NCBI RefSeq assembly: GCF_051860505.1
Contig: NZ_JBHYDX010000002.1
Span: 62,001 to 126,000 of the forward strand
Direction of reading: 5' to 3'
From: Pannonibacter sp051860505
GTDB taxonomy: Bacteria > Pseudomonadota > Alphaproteobacteria > Rhizobiales > Stappiaceae
Length of the DNA stretch: 64,000 nt
The notes under the pieces were generated by a model. The model was not told the DNA's origin and ran no database searches. It saw nothing but the letters and a program-made list of their open reading frames with translations. Of the stretch, positions 44,135-53,547 are shown piece after piece (position 1 is the first letter of the stretch; each line of letters begins with the position of its first letter). The position numbers and the translations under genes were made by a program.

Positions 44135-45276
44135 TCAGGCGGTCCTGTCGCTGGAGGTGGGGTCAATGTCGATGAAGGCTGGCAGAAGGATGCGGAACAC
44201 CGTGCGGCGTGGCACGCTCTCGCATTCGATGACGCCGCCATGATCGCTGATCATCTTGGCCACCAGCGCCAGCCCGAGGCCCGAGCCATTGGTCTTGGTG
44301 GTGATGAAAGGCTCGAAGATATGCGGCATCAGGTCGTCCGGCACGCCCGGGCCGTTGTCCTTGACGCAGAATTCCAGCGGCAGGCTGACCTTGTCGCTGG
44401 TGCCGGGCACCGACAGGCGCACGCCGGGACGGAAGGCGGTGGTGATGCGGATCTCGCCGTCGGGATCGTTGCCTATGGCCTCGCTGGCGTTCTTGACGAG
44501 GTTGAGGAACACCTGCACCAGCTGGTCGCGGTTGGCATAGACGAAGGGCAGCGAGGGGTCATACTCCTCAATAATGCGCTTGCCGCGGGCAAAGCCGGTG
44601 TCCGCCAGCCGTTTCACATGGTCCAGAACCACATGAATATTGACCGGCTCGCGCTCGATCGGCCGCTCGTCGGAGAAGATTTCCATCCGGTCGACGAGTT
44701 TCACGATCCGGTCGGTCTCGTCCATGATCAGGCGGGTCAGCGCCCGGTCGTCCTCGCTGGCGGACTGCTCCAGAAGCTGCGCTGCACCGCGAATGCCGGA
44801 GAGCGGGTTCTTGATCTCATGCGCCAGCATGGCGGCAAGACCCGTGACCGTGCGCGCGGCGCCGCGCGAGGTGAGCTGGCGGTCGATCTTCTCCGCCATG
44901 GTGCGTTCCTGGAACATCAGCACCACCGCACCCGGCCGGTCCGACACCGGCGCGGCATGGATATCGACGACCCGGTCGGAGCCGATGCGCGGCGAGCCGA
45001 TGTCGACCTTGTATTCATTCACGGGCGCGCCGCGCTCGCGCACCTGCTCGATCAAAGTCAGGAGCGGACTGCCGAAGGGCACGAAATAGTCGATCGGATG
45101 CCGGCGCAGCACCGAAACCGAAGAGCGCAGGAAAATCTCTGCCGCCATGTTGGCCGCCTCGATCACCCCGTCGGGGGCAACCAGCAGCACCGGATGCGGC
45201 AGCGCATCGAGAATGGTCGGTCCGTCCGTTGTCAGGGCCGCCGCGCGGCCATCTGTAGATCTTGCAACGGGCGCGG

Positions 45277-45280
<4 letters not shown>
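44135..45280 (-). CDS. ntrB: Nitrogen sensor kinase NtrB
   Basis: NtrB is the cytoplasmic kinase/phosphatase for NtrC, controlled by PII. The 381-aa protein has a PAS domain (about 22-130), HisKA with LAHEIKNPLSGIRGA (His near 165) and HATPase motifs DNGPGVP and TNGSGLGLALV. Its start overlaps the stop of dusB by 4 bp, so the three genes form the classic nifR3-ntrB-ntrC operon. Confidence 0.97.
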
Positions 45281-46311
<1,031 letters not shown>

Positions 46312-46473
46312 TGTGCCTACAGAGTAATCATTTTTTGCGCTGCGGCAAGCGTCATATTTCCGGCAGAGGGGAAGTGCGGCAAATAACCGGTTGAGGCTTG
46401 CAAAGGAAAGCCTTTATCTGCAGTCAACCCGAAGCGACCGCTGCGCCGCGCTCTCCTTGCCTGGACCGATCTG

Positions 46474-47232
46474 ATGAACAGCCCTCCCCTCGTCGACGCG
46501 CTCGTCGTTGCAGCAGGCCGTGGCACCCGGTTGAAAAGCGCCGATGACAGCGCCCCGAAACAGTATCTGCCGCTGGGCGGACTGCCGGTTCTGACCTGGA
46601 CCCTGGAAGCGCTGTGCGCGTGCCCGGATATTCACCGTGTCCAGGTGGTGATCCATGCAGACGATCAAACGCTGTATGAAGAAGCACGCGCGGCCCTGTC
46701 GCACCATGCAGCCGGACGCCTGTTGCCGGCTGTTACCGGCGGCGACACCCGCCAGGCATCGGTGCGTCTGGGGCTGGAGGCGATGTCCGCCGGTCGCGAT
46801 GAGGTTCGCCACGTGCTCATCCACGATGCGGCGCGGCCATTCTTGCCGGTCAAGGTGATCGAGCGGATGATGGCAGCGCTCAGGTCAGGTGACCTGGCCG
46901 TGCTTGCCGCCCTCCCCGTCCACGACACCCTAAAGCGGGCCGGACCGGACGGCTTTGCCACCGGTACCGTCGACCGCAGCGGGTTGTGGGCGGCGCAGAC
47001 GCCGCAGGGCTTCGGCCTTGCCGAAATCCTCGCGGCTCACCGCGCGGCCTTCGCCGCAGGCGAAGCCGCCTTTACCGACGACACATCCCTTGCCGAATGG
47101 GCCGGCCTGAAAGTGAGGCTGGTGGAAGGCGCCGCCGAGACTTACAAGATCACCACGAGAGCCGATCTGGACCGGGCCCGCAGGGATGTGGAGCGGTTCG
47201 CGGCAACGCTGAACAGGAACGCCCCCGCATGA
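46474..47232 (+). CDS. ispD: 2-C-methyl-D-erythritol 4-phosphate cytidylyltransferase
   Basis: IspD couples CTP with MEP in the non-mevalonate isoprenoid pathway. The 252-aa protein has the nucleotidyltransferase start VAAGRGTRLKS with the following KQYLPLGG, then GGDTRQASVRLGLEAM, HDAARPF and the C-terminal TYKITTRADL. Its stop overlaps the ispF start (ATGA), in a different frame. Many relatives encode a single fused IspDF protein; here the two parts are separate. Confidence 0.95.
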   Translation: MNSPPLVDALVVAAGRGTRLKSADDSAPKQYLPLGGLPVLTWTLEALCACPDIHRVQVVIHADDQTLYEEARAALSHHAAGRLLPAVTGGDTRQASVRLGLEAMSAGRDEVRHVLIHDAARPFLPVKVIERMMAALRSGDLAVLAALPVHDTLKRAGPDGFATGTVDRSGLWAAQTPQGFGLAEILAAHRAAFAAGEAAFTDDTSLAEWAGLKVRLVEGAAETYKITTRADLDRARRDVERFAATLNRNAPA

Positions 47233-47747
47233 CCGACTGGTCCAACTACCCCGATATCCGTGTGGCAACCGGCTATGACGTGCATGCCTTTGAAGCCGGG
47301 GATGCGGTGATCCTCGGCGGGATCTCCGTGCCGCATGAGCGCAAGCTTGCCGGCCACTCCGATGCCGATGTGGTGCTGCATGCGCTGACCGATGCCATCC
47401 TCGGCGCAATAGCAGACCGGGACATTGGGGCGCATTTCCCGCCCTCCGATCCGAAGTGGAAGGGCGCGGCCTCGGACCAGTTCCTGATCCATGCGCTGGA
47501 TCTCGTGGCCGCACGCGGCGGCAAGGTGGCTCATCTCGATGTGACCATTGTCTGCGAGGCCCCCAAGATCGGCCCCGTGCGCGAGACGATGCGAGAGAAG
47601 ATCGCGGAGATCTGCGCCCTGCCCCTCGGCCGCGTGTCGGTCAAGGCAACCACCTCAGAGCGCCTTGGCTTTACCGGACGCAAGGAGGGCATCGCGGCGC
47701 TCGCCACCGCAACCGTGCGCCTGCCGGCCGGGCAGGACGAGGCCTGA
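47229..47747 (+). CDS. ispF: 2-C-methyl-D-erythritol 2,4-cyclodiphosphate synthase
   Basis: IspF cyclises CDP-ME 2-phosphate with release of CMP. The 172-aa protein has the metal ligands in GYDVHAF and GHSDADVVLHAL, IGAHFPPSDP, and KATTSERLGFTGRKEGI near the end. ATG at 47229 overlaps the ispD stop by 4 bp, so translation is coupled. The frame stays open upstream inside ispD but that is a shadow. Confidence 0.96.
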   Translation: MTDWSNYPDIRVATGYDVHAFEAGDAVILGGISVPHERKLAGHSDADVVLHALTDAILGAIADRDIGAHFPPSDPKWKGAASDQFLIHALDLVAARGGKVAHLDVTIVCEAPKIGPVRETMREKIAEICALPLGRVSVKATTSERLGFTGRKEGIAALATATVRLPAGQDEA

Positions 47748-47775
47748 TCCATCCCCCGCATGCAGGAGCCCTCGA

Positions 47776-48300
47776 ATGACCGATCTTGATCCCCTGCTGG
47801 CGGAGACCGCCGAACTGGTCAAGCGCATGGCTGAGTCTGGCTTGAAGCTTGCGACAGCCGAATCCTGCACCGGCGGCCTTGTTGCCGGGCTGGTAACGGA
47901 GGTACCGGGATCATCGGCCGTGCTGGACCGTGGTTTCGTTACCTATTCCAATGAGGCCAAGGCCGAGATGATCGGCGTTCCGATGGCGCTGATCAGGGAG
48001 CATGGGGCGGTCAGCCGGCCAGTTGCCATCGCCATGGCAGAAGGCGCGCTCGCCCGCTCAAGGGCCGATATTGCGGTCGCCATCACTGGAATCGCAGGTC
48101 CGGGCGGTGGCTCGGCGGCAAAACCCGTTGGTACAGTTCACTTTGCCTGCGCTGCGCGCGGCCAGGACACAGTCGCCGAGTTGCATCAAATACCGGACAC
48201 CGGACGCGCCGCAGTCCGGGCTCAAGCAGTCCGTGTCGCCGTTCGGCTTGTTTCAAATTTTACCGATGTTCTGAAGGCATCTTCAAACAGTTGCCCGTAG
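47776..48300 (+). CDS. pncC: CinA-type nicotinamide-nucleotide amidase (PncC)
   Basis: The 174-aa protein is a stand-alone CinA C-terminal domain, which in characterised cases deamidates NMN to NaMN. Motifs are KLATAESCTGGLVAGLVT, VLDRGFVTYSNEAKAEMIGV and AVAITGIAGPGGG. The N-terminal molybdopterin-like domain of full CinA is absent, as in most proteobacterial PncC. AGGAG lies 8-9 bp before the ATG at 47776. It is 28 bp after ispF. Confidence 0.93.
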   Translation: MTDLDPLLAETAELVKRMAESGLKLATAESCTGGLVAGLVTEVPGSSAVLDRGFVTYSNEAKAEMIGVPMALIREHGAVSRPVAIAMAEGALARSRADIAVAITGIAGPGGGSAAKPVGTVHFACAARGQDTVAELHQIPDTGRAAVRAQAVRVAVRLVSNFTDVLKASSNSCP

Positions 48301-48355
48301 AACCGTATGCTTGTGTGAGGCTGTTTCGGGTCTCGCACCGGATACAGAGGGTACC

Positions 48356-48829
48356 ATGCGCGCAATGATTGCGTCGCTCTGGCTGGCCATCTTCGGTCAG
48401 GCCGTTTGGGCAGATGAACTGCCGGTCGAGGGAGACTACTTCCTCATTGCCCGTCAAAATGACGGCAGCTTTTCCGGGAGCCACAAGGTTCTGGACAAGC
48501 CCGGCGAGGGCTATGTCGAGGCAACCTATTGCGGCCGCGTGTTCTGGGTCCGACCGTTGACCGTTGCCTGGACACAGATGGAAGTCTCCGAGTATCGCCG
48601 CCGTGTTGCGCTGGAGTTCAATGCTGGCCGCGGCTGGCTTCCGCTGTGCCGGGAGGCGCACAAGGAAGTTCAACTCGCAGACCTCGGTATCACGGAGGAG
48701 GACTTCGTCGTAGCCAATGGCGGCGACTATTCCCGTCCGTCCACCGAGAGCCGCTTCAAGGCCATCAGCGACCGCTTCAACACCAAGCGCGCGCCCACGC
48801 ACAAGAGCAGCAGCTACCACCAGAATTGA
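48356..48829 (+). CDS. Small secreted protein of unknown family, paralogue 1
   Basis: The 157-aa protein starts with a probable signal peptide (IASLWLAIFGQAVWA, cleavage near 19-20). The mature part has IARQNDGSFSGSH, Cys59, the motif WVRPLTVAWTQ and NAGRGWLPLC (Cys98). The same pattern recurs in the next gene, so the two are paralogues in tandem. The two cysteines, 39 residues apart, could form a disulfide in the periplasm. The C-terminal ~45 residues are polar and probably disordered. I do not recognise the family. AGAGGG precedes the ATG at 48356. Confidence 0.75.
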   Translation: MRAMIASLWLAIFGQAVWADELPVEGDYFLIARQNDGSFSGSHKVLDKPGEGYVEATYCGRVFWVRPLTVAWTQMEVSEYRRRVALEFNAGRGWLPLCREAHKEVQLADLGITEEDFVVANGGDYSRPSTESRFKAISDRFNTKRAPTHKSSSYHQN

Positions 48830-48864
48830 CGGGCCACACCAACCTGTCCCAGCGCTTTTGCCCC

Positions 48865-48895
48865 AACGCTCATGTTTTATTAAACATTGAGCGTT
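48865..48895. other. AT-rich inverted repeat between the paralogues
   Basis: AACGCTCA and TGAGCGTT form an 8-bp stem that continues after a one-base bulge with TGTTT/AAACA around a TATT loop. It lies 35 bp after paralogue 1 and 95 bp before paralogue 2. It may be a weak terminator or an operator for the second gene. Confidence 0.5.
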
Positions 48896-48989
48896 GATAC
48901 TCATTCTTAAGAAACAGTTATTGTTCACACTGGCATCGATCAGTACCGACCGACAGACAGTTGGCCGGGCAACTCGATGGGATCCTGTC

Positions 48990-49415
48990 GTGAAGTGGTA
49001 TGTAATCCTGATGCTCGCCCTGGGCCTGATCGCACCGCCATCGGCTGCCGAGGCCTATCGCTATCCCGAAGAGTTTCACATCATATCCCGGGACAACATG
49101 AACCGGTTCCGGGGTAGCCACCAGTTGCTGCGGCGGGCCCAGGACGGCTTTGCCGCGGTGATCTACTGTGACACGACCTATTGGGTCCGCCCGCGCACGG
49201 TTGCCTGGACCGAGCAGGAAGCCGAGCGCGGCTATACGCTTGCCATCGAGACAAACAGCGGCAATGGTTGGGCGCAAGTCTGCCTCAATCCACAAAGCCA
49301 GGTGCGGCTGAGAGATCTCGAGCTGAACCGGCAGGAGGAACGGGCCGCGACGTCGGAGCCCGCTCCGCGCAAGTTCCGTTTCCAGGAAATCAGACGGGCC
49401 TTTGAATCGCGCTGA
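48990..49415 (+). CDS. Small secreted protein of unknown family, paralogue 2
   Basis: The 141-aa protein is predicted to start at GTG 48990 with a signal peptide (KWYVILMLALGLIAPPSAA). The mature part matches paralogue 1: IISRDNMNRFRGSH, Cys60, YWVRPRTVAWTEQE, and NSGNGWAQVC (Cys98). The shared residues give a pattern I-x-R-(D/Q)-N...GSH...C...(F/Y)WVRP-x-TVAWT...N-x-G-x-GW...C. A longer reading from 48894 adds residues that do not look like a signal peptide. The gene ends 3 bp before the convergent RatA-like gene. Confidence 0.72.
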   Translation: MKWYVILMLALGLIAPPSAAEAYRYPEEFHIISRDNMNRFRGSHQLLRRAQDGFAAVIYCDTTYWVRPRTVAWTEQEAERGYTLAIETNSGNGWAQVCLNPQSQVRLRDLELNRQEERAATSEPAPRKFRFQEIRRAFESR

Positions 49416-49418
49416 CGT

Positions 49419-49883
49419 TCAGGCCGGTGTCGCCGGGCCGTAGACGTCATCCGCCCGCGCCTCGAAGGCGCCGGCAAACTTGCGGAAGGCCATGTCGAAC
49501 ATGGCGCCCATCAGCGATGCCAGGGTCCGGCTCTTGAAGTCATAGGTGATGAAGAACTGCACCTTGCAGCGCCGGTCATCGACGGCGGCAAAGCTCCAGC
49601 GGTTTTCCAGATGCCGGAACGGTCCGTCGAGATATTCGACGAGGATCTCGTTCTTTTCCCGGTCAAGGGTGACCTTGCTGGTGAAGGTCTCGCGGAACAG
49701 CTTGTAGGCCACCGTCATGTCGGCGATCAGCACTTCCCGCGCCGCATCCAGTTCCCTGCGCCCGCGCACGACCAGGTTCTGGCACAGCGGCACGAACTGC
49801 GGATAGTTTTCCACATCGGCCACAAGATTGAACATGTCCGCCGCCGAATGGCCGACATCCCGGGTCGTATCAAAGGACGGCAT
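49419..49883 (-). CDS. RatA / COQ10-type START-domain protein
   Basis: The 154-aa protein (MPSFDTTRDVGHSAADMF, VENYPQFVPLC, RWSFAAVDDRRCKVQFFITYDFKS) is a polyketide-cyclase/START-like lipid-binding domain of the COQ10/RatA group. Alphaproteobacterial members are linked to ubiquinone function; some relatives were called RatA toxins, but no antitoxin gene is here. The ATG at 49883 gives the family start; upstream codons belong to the region between it and lipA. It follows lipA by 37 bp. Confidence 0.88.
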   Translation of the reverse strand: MPSFDTTRDVGHSAADMFNLVADVENYPQFVPLCQNLVVRGRRELDAAREVLIADMTVAYKLFRETFTSKVTLDREKNEILVEYLDGPFRHLENRWSFAAVDDRRCKVQFFITYDFKSRTLASLMGAMFDMAFRKFAGAFEARADDVYGPATPA

Positions 49884-49920
49884 CGCTCTGTGTCCGGTCT
49901 CTGTCCGCGTTGCGCTCGCC

Positions 49921-50898
49921 TCAGTAGCCGAGCCGGGCCGCCCGCGCAGCCCTGAGGTCAGCAAAATCTTCACCCGCATGGTGTGAAGACCGCGTCAACG
50001 GACTGGCGGAAACCTTGAGGAAGCCCTTGGCATAGGCAATCTTCTCATAGGCCTTGAACTCGTCCGGTGTCACAAAGGACAGCACCGGATGATGCTTCTT
50101 CGAAGGCTGCAGATACTGGCCGATGGTGAGGAAGTCGACGTCGGCCGACCTGAGATCGTCCATGAGCTGCAGCACTTCATTGCGGACTTCACCCAGGCCG
50201 ACCATGATGCCGGACTTGGTGAACATCGACGGATCCAGTTCCTTCACCCGCTGCAGCAGGCGGATGGAGTGGAAGTAGCGCGCGCCGGGGCGCACCTTCA
50301 GATATTTCGACGGGACGGTTTCCAGATTGTGGTTGAACACATCCGGCTTGGCTTTCACCACAATCTCCAGCGCGCCGTCCTTGCGCAGGAAGTCGGGCGT
50401 CAGCACCTCGATGGTGGTCTTCGGCGCCTTGGCGCGGATCGCGGCAATGACGGCGGCGAAATGGTTCGCGCCGCCATCATCCAGATCGTCCCGGTCAACG
50501 GAAGTGATGACCACATGTTCCAGGCCCATGGTGGCGACGGCCGTGGCGATGCCCTCGGGCTCATGCGGGTCGACGGCGGTCGGCATGCCGGTGCGCACGT
50601 TGCAGAAGGCGCAGGCGCGGGTGCAGGTGTCGCCGAGGATCATGAAGCTGGCGTGCTTCTTCGACCAGCATTCGCCGATGTTCGGGCAGCCCGCTTCCTC
50701 GCAGACGGTGACGAGCTTGTTCTCGCGCACCACCTGATGCGTCTCCCGGTAAACGGGCGACGTCGGCGCCTTGACGCGGATCCACGCCGGTTTGCGCGCG
50801 ACCGGATTGTCCGGGCGATGCGCCTTTTCCGGATGGCGGGGCTTCTGGGCATCGGTGTCCGGCTGCGGCCGGTTCAGGGTGTCGAGGATCGTGACCAT
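49921..50898 (-). CDS. lipA: Lipoyl synthase
   Basis: LipA inserts two sulfurs into protein-bound octanoyl groups using radical SAM chemistry. The protein of about 325 aa has both iron-sulfur sites: CEEAGCPNIGEC for the auxiliary cluster and CTRACAFC for the radical SAM cluster, plus the GLGE and TIGQYLQPS motifs. A GTG at 50904 two codons upstream is an alternative start. It lies near pdhB, pdhC and lpdA, whose products need lipoyl groups. Confidence 0.96.
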   Translation of the reverse strand: MVTILDTLNRPQPDTDAQKPRHPEKAHRPDNPVARKPAWIRVKAPTSPVYRETHQVVRENKLVTVCEEAGCPNIGECWSKKHASFMILGDTCTRACAFCNVRTGMPTAVDPHEPEGIATAVATMGLEHVVITSVDRDDLDDGGANHFAAVIAAIRAKAPKTTIEVLTPDFLRKDGALEIVVKAKPDVFNHNLETVPSKYLKVRPGARYFHSIRLLQRVKELDPSMFTKSGIMVGLGEVRNEVLQLMDDLRSADVDFLTIGQYLQPSKKHHPVLSFVTPDEFKAYEKIAYAKGFLKVSASPLTRSSHHAGEDFADLRAARAARLGY

Positions 50899-50953
50899 GT
50901 GCACCAGATGTAGCGGTTCTGCGCGAAGGTCAAGAGCTGCCTTCGCCGCGGGC

Positions 50954-51421
50954 CTATGCGTTGTCGTTTGAACTGATGAGCTGCGTGAGCCGCGCGACGG
51001 CTGTGGGAGACAAGGGACGTGACTTGCGTGTCGTCTCGTCCATCTGCACGATGACGGAAACGGCGCGCGCGGCGCAGACGTCGGTCTGGAACACGGCCTG
51101 TTCGAGCGTCACCGAGCTGGTGCCGATCTTCAGGACACGCGTGCCGATGGCAACCTCGCCGGGCCAGCGGATCTCGGCCAGAAAGTCCAGCTCGAGACGG
51201 GCGATGACGAAGGCGGACCCGTCGTCTGCCAGATCAACGCCCGTGCCGGAGGCCGCGCCGAACAGCGCCTCGACCCGGCCGGTTTCCAGGAACGTTGCGA
51301 AGACCGCGTTGTTCACATGGCCCTGACGGTCGGTGTCGCCGTAGCGCAGCTTGTCACGGGCTACACTCGGGTAGTCTTCGAGTCTGATAGCCTTGGCGTC
51401 CACGTCCCTCTCTCCTGCCAA
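50954..51421 (-). CDS. Hot-dog acyl-CoA thioesterase
   Basis: The 155-aa protein resembles YbgC/4-hydroxybenzoyl-CoA thioesterases: RYGDTDRQGHVNNAVFATFLETGRVEAL holds the active-site Asp/His region, followed by the central helix and LELDFLAEIRWPGEV. The true substrate is not known. It is transcribed toward lipA, 55 bp away, and may belong to the same unit. Confidence 0.87.
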   Translation of the reverse strand: MAGERDVDAKAIRLEDYPSVARDKLRYGDTDRQGHVNNAVFATFLETGRVEALFGAASGTGVDLADDGSAFVIARLELDFLAEIRWPGEVAIGTRVLKIGTSSVTLEQAVFQTDVCAARAVSVIVQMDETTRKSRPLSPTAVARLTQLISSNDNA

Positions 51422-51433
51422 CCAGAGCGCGGT

Positions 51434-51676
51434 TCAGCGGCCCCGGATCTTGCGCCAGAGAAACAGGAACAGGATCGCCCCGACCGTCGCCACCACCAGC
51501 TGGTCGAGAATCCCGCCCGTGATGTTGAGCTTCAGCATTTCGGACAGCTTGCCACCGACAAGTGCGCCGATGAGCCCGACGATGAGCGAGCCAAGAAACC
51601 CGCCCCGGCTGTCGAGTACCCGGTGGGCGACGGCACCGGCAATCAAACCGATGATGATCCAGTAGAGAAAGCCCAT
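51434..51676 (-). CDS. GlsB/YeaQ/YmgE family small membrane protein, first
   Basis: The 80-aa protein has three hydrophobic helices with glycine-zipper spacing (LIAGAVAHRVLDSRGGFLGS, IVGLIGALVGG) and a basic end WRKIRGR. The family is known as transglycosylase-associated or stress-related proteins; a catalytic role is not established. A similar gene lies 23 bp upstream. Confidence 0.88.
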   Translation of the reverse strand: MGFLYWIIIGLIAGAVAHRVLDSRGGFLGSLIVGLIGALVGGKLSEMLKLNITGGILDQLVVATVGAILFLFLWRKIRGR

Positions 51677-51699
51677 GCCGTCTTCCTTCAGTTCGTGCC

Positions 51700-51948
51700 T
51701 CAGGCCAGCATCCGCGCGATCAGCACGACGACAATCGCACCAATGGCCGCCACCAGGACTTCATTGACCAGCGGATGACCGATGTTGATGGAAATCCCCG
51801 TCGCCTTGACGAGGAAACCGCCAACAAAGGCGCCGATCAGACCGGTCAGCAGATAGCGGAACAGACCGCCGCCGCCGACAATGAAACTTGCAATCCAGCC
51901 TGCCAGCAGACCGATGATGCACCAGATGACAATCGCCTTGACGTCCAT
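51700..51948 (-). CDS. GlsB/YeaQ/YmgE family small membrane protein, second
   Basis: The 82-aa protein has the same three-helix plan (IGLLAGWIASFIVGGGG, LLTGLIGAFVGGFLV) and probably arose with its neighbour by duplication. It ends in LIARMLA and lacks the basic tail of the other copy. It sits between the terminator of lpdA and the other GlsB-like gene. Confidence 0.88.
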   Translation of the reverse strand: MDVKAIVIWCIIGLLAGWIASFIVGGGGLFRYLLTGLIGAFVGGFLVKATGISINIGHPLVNEVLVAAIGAIVVVLIARMLA

Positions 51949-51965
51949 GACAACACCTCAACCTT

Positions 51966-52009
51966 CAAAGAAACAAAAATGAAAGCCGCCGCCGGGGACA
52001 GCGGCTTTC
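51966..52009 (-). terminator. Rho-independent terminator after lpdA
   Basis: A perfect 9-bp stem (51981-51989 with 52001-52009) is followed on the minus strand by ATTTTTGTTTCTTTG. It overlaps the end of the lpdA region by a few bases and ends the pyruvate dehydrogenase transcript. Confidence 0.85.
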
Positions 52010-52012
52010 CCA

Positions 52013-53458
52013 TCAAGCATTGAGGGCGCGCCCGTAGGCGTCCAGAACGCTTTCCTTCATCATCTCAGAAAGCGTCGGATGCGGGAAGATCGTGTGCATC
52101 AGGTCTTCCTCGGTCGTCTCCAGGTTCATGGCGACGACGAAGCCCTGGATCAGCTCGGTCACTTCCGTGCCGACCATGTGCGCGCCGATCAGCTCGCCGG
52201 TCTTCTTGTCGAAGATCGTCTTGATGAGGCCGTTGTCCTCACCCAGCGCAATCGCCTTGCCGTTGGCGCCGAAGGAGAAACGGCCGACGCGGATCTCGCG
52301 GCCGAGTTCCTTGGCCTTGGCTTCCGTCAGACCAACAGAGGCGACCTGCGGATTGCAATAGGTGCAGCCCGGGATCTTGCCCTTGTCCATCGGATGGACA
52401 TTCGGCAGGCCGGCGATCTTCTCAATGCAGATGACGCCTTCATGCTCGGCCTTGTGGGCGAGCATCGGAGGACCAGCCACATCGCCAATGGCATAGAGAC
52501 CGGGCACATTGGTGCGGCCATAACCGTCGATCACGACGCAGCCACGGTCGGTCTTCACGCCGAGGGCCTCAAGGCCGAGGTTCTCGATGTTGCCCTGCAC
52601 GCCGACGGCGGAGATCAGGCGGTCAGCGGTGATCTCGGTCACCTTGCCGTCCTTGGTTTCCACATGGGCGGTGATGGAATTGGCACCCTTCACGACCTTG
52701 GCAACCTTGGCTTCGGTCATGATCTTCAGGCCGCGCTTTTCCAGCGCCTTGCGGGCGATCGCCGAAATCTCGGCGTCTTCCACCGGCATCACCTGCGGCA
52801 TGACCTCGACGACGGTCACGTCCACGCCCATGGAGCGGTAGAAGGACGCAAACTCGATACCGATGGCGCCCGAGCCCATGACGACCAGCGACTTCGGCAT
52901 GAAGTCCGGCTTCATCGCCTCGAAATAGGTCCAGATCAGCTTGCCATCCGGCTCGATGCCCGGCAGCGCGCGCGGACGGGCGCCGGTGGCGACGATGATG
53001 TGCTTGGCGGTGTAGGTGCCCTCCCCCTTCACGCCCTTGGGCGCGGGGTGCTGCGGCTCGACCGCAGGCTTGGAGGATTTCGCCACCACGACCTCACCCG
53101 GCTTGGTGAGCTTGGCCTCACCCCAGATGACGTCGATCTTGTTCTTCTTCATCAGGAAGCCGACGCCGGCATTGAGACGGGCCGAGACGCCGCGCGAGCG
53201 GGCGACCACGTCCTTGACGTCGGCCGTTATCCTGCCTTCCAGCGTCAGGCCGTAGGACTTGGCGTGGTTGGCGTGATCGAGGATTTCGGCCGAGCGCAGC
53301 AGCGCCTTGGTCGGGATGCAGCCCCAGTTGAGGCAGATGCCGCCGAGATGCTCGCGCTCGACGATGGCAGTCTTGAAGCCCAGCTGGGCCGCACGGATCG
53401 CGGTGACGTAGCCGCCGGGTCCGGAGCCGATGATGAGGACGTCATAGCTGTCGGCCAT
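52013..53458 (-). CDS. lpdA: Dihydrolipoamide dehydrogenase (E3)
   Basis: E3 reoxidises dihydrolipoyl groups with FAD and NAD+. The 481-aa protein has the FAD site GSGPGGYVTAIRAAQLG, redox disulfide GGICLNWGCIPTK, the NAD site VMGSGAIGIEF and the C-terminal HPTLSEMMKESVLDAYGR with the catalytic His. It follows pdhC after a hairpin terminator, so its level may be set separately. Insertions around residues 130-150 (EPQHPAPKGVKGEG) are typical for the alphaproteobacterial PDH-linked E3. Confidence 0.96.
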   Translation of the reverse strand: MADSYDVLIIGSGPGGYVTAIRAAQLGFKTAIVEREHLGGICLNWGCIPTKALLRSAEILDHANHAKSYGLTLEGRITADVKDVVARSRGVSARLNAGVGFLMKKNKIDVIWGEAKLTKPGEVVVAKSSKPAVEPQHPAPKGVKGEGTYTAKHIIVATGARPRALPGIEPDGKLIWTYFEAMKPDFMPKSLVVMGSGAIGIEFASFYRSMGVDVTVVEVMPQVMPVEDAEISAIARKALEKRGLKIMTEAKVAKVVKGANSITAHVETKDGKVTEITADRLISAVGVQGNIENLGLEALGVKTDRGCVVIDGYGRTNVPGLYAIGDVAGPPMLAHKAEHEGVICIEKIAGLPNVHPMDKGKIPGCTYCNPQVASVGLTEAKAKELGREIRVGRFSFGANGKAIALGEDNGLIKTIFDKKTGELIGAHMVGTEVTELIQGFVVAMNLETTEEDLMHTIFPHPTLSEMMKESVLDAYGRALNA

Positions 53459-53499
53459 GGAAGTTCCCTCGCCTGTTTCGCAGGAATTTTGCGTGTGCC

Positions 53500-53535
53500 A
53501 AAAAAGGAAGAAAGGCCCCGGACCAGCCGGGGCCT
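53500..53535 (-). terminator. Terminator between pdhC and lpdA
   Basis: A 9-bp GC-rich stem (53513-53521 with 53527-53535) is followed on the minus strand by TTTCTTCCTTTTTTGG. It would stop part of the pdhABC transcript before lpdA. Confidence 0.75.
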
Positions 53536-53547
53536 CGCTGAGGTCAC

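Noticed and set aside
49419..49883. Toxin-antitoxin module (RatA)
   Set aside because: The protein is of the COQ10/RatA group but no antitoxin gene accompanies it, and alphaproteobacterial members are better explained by quinone function.
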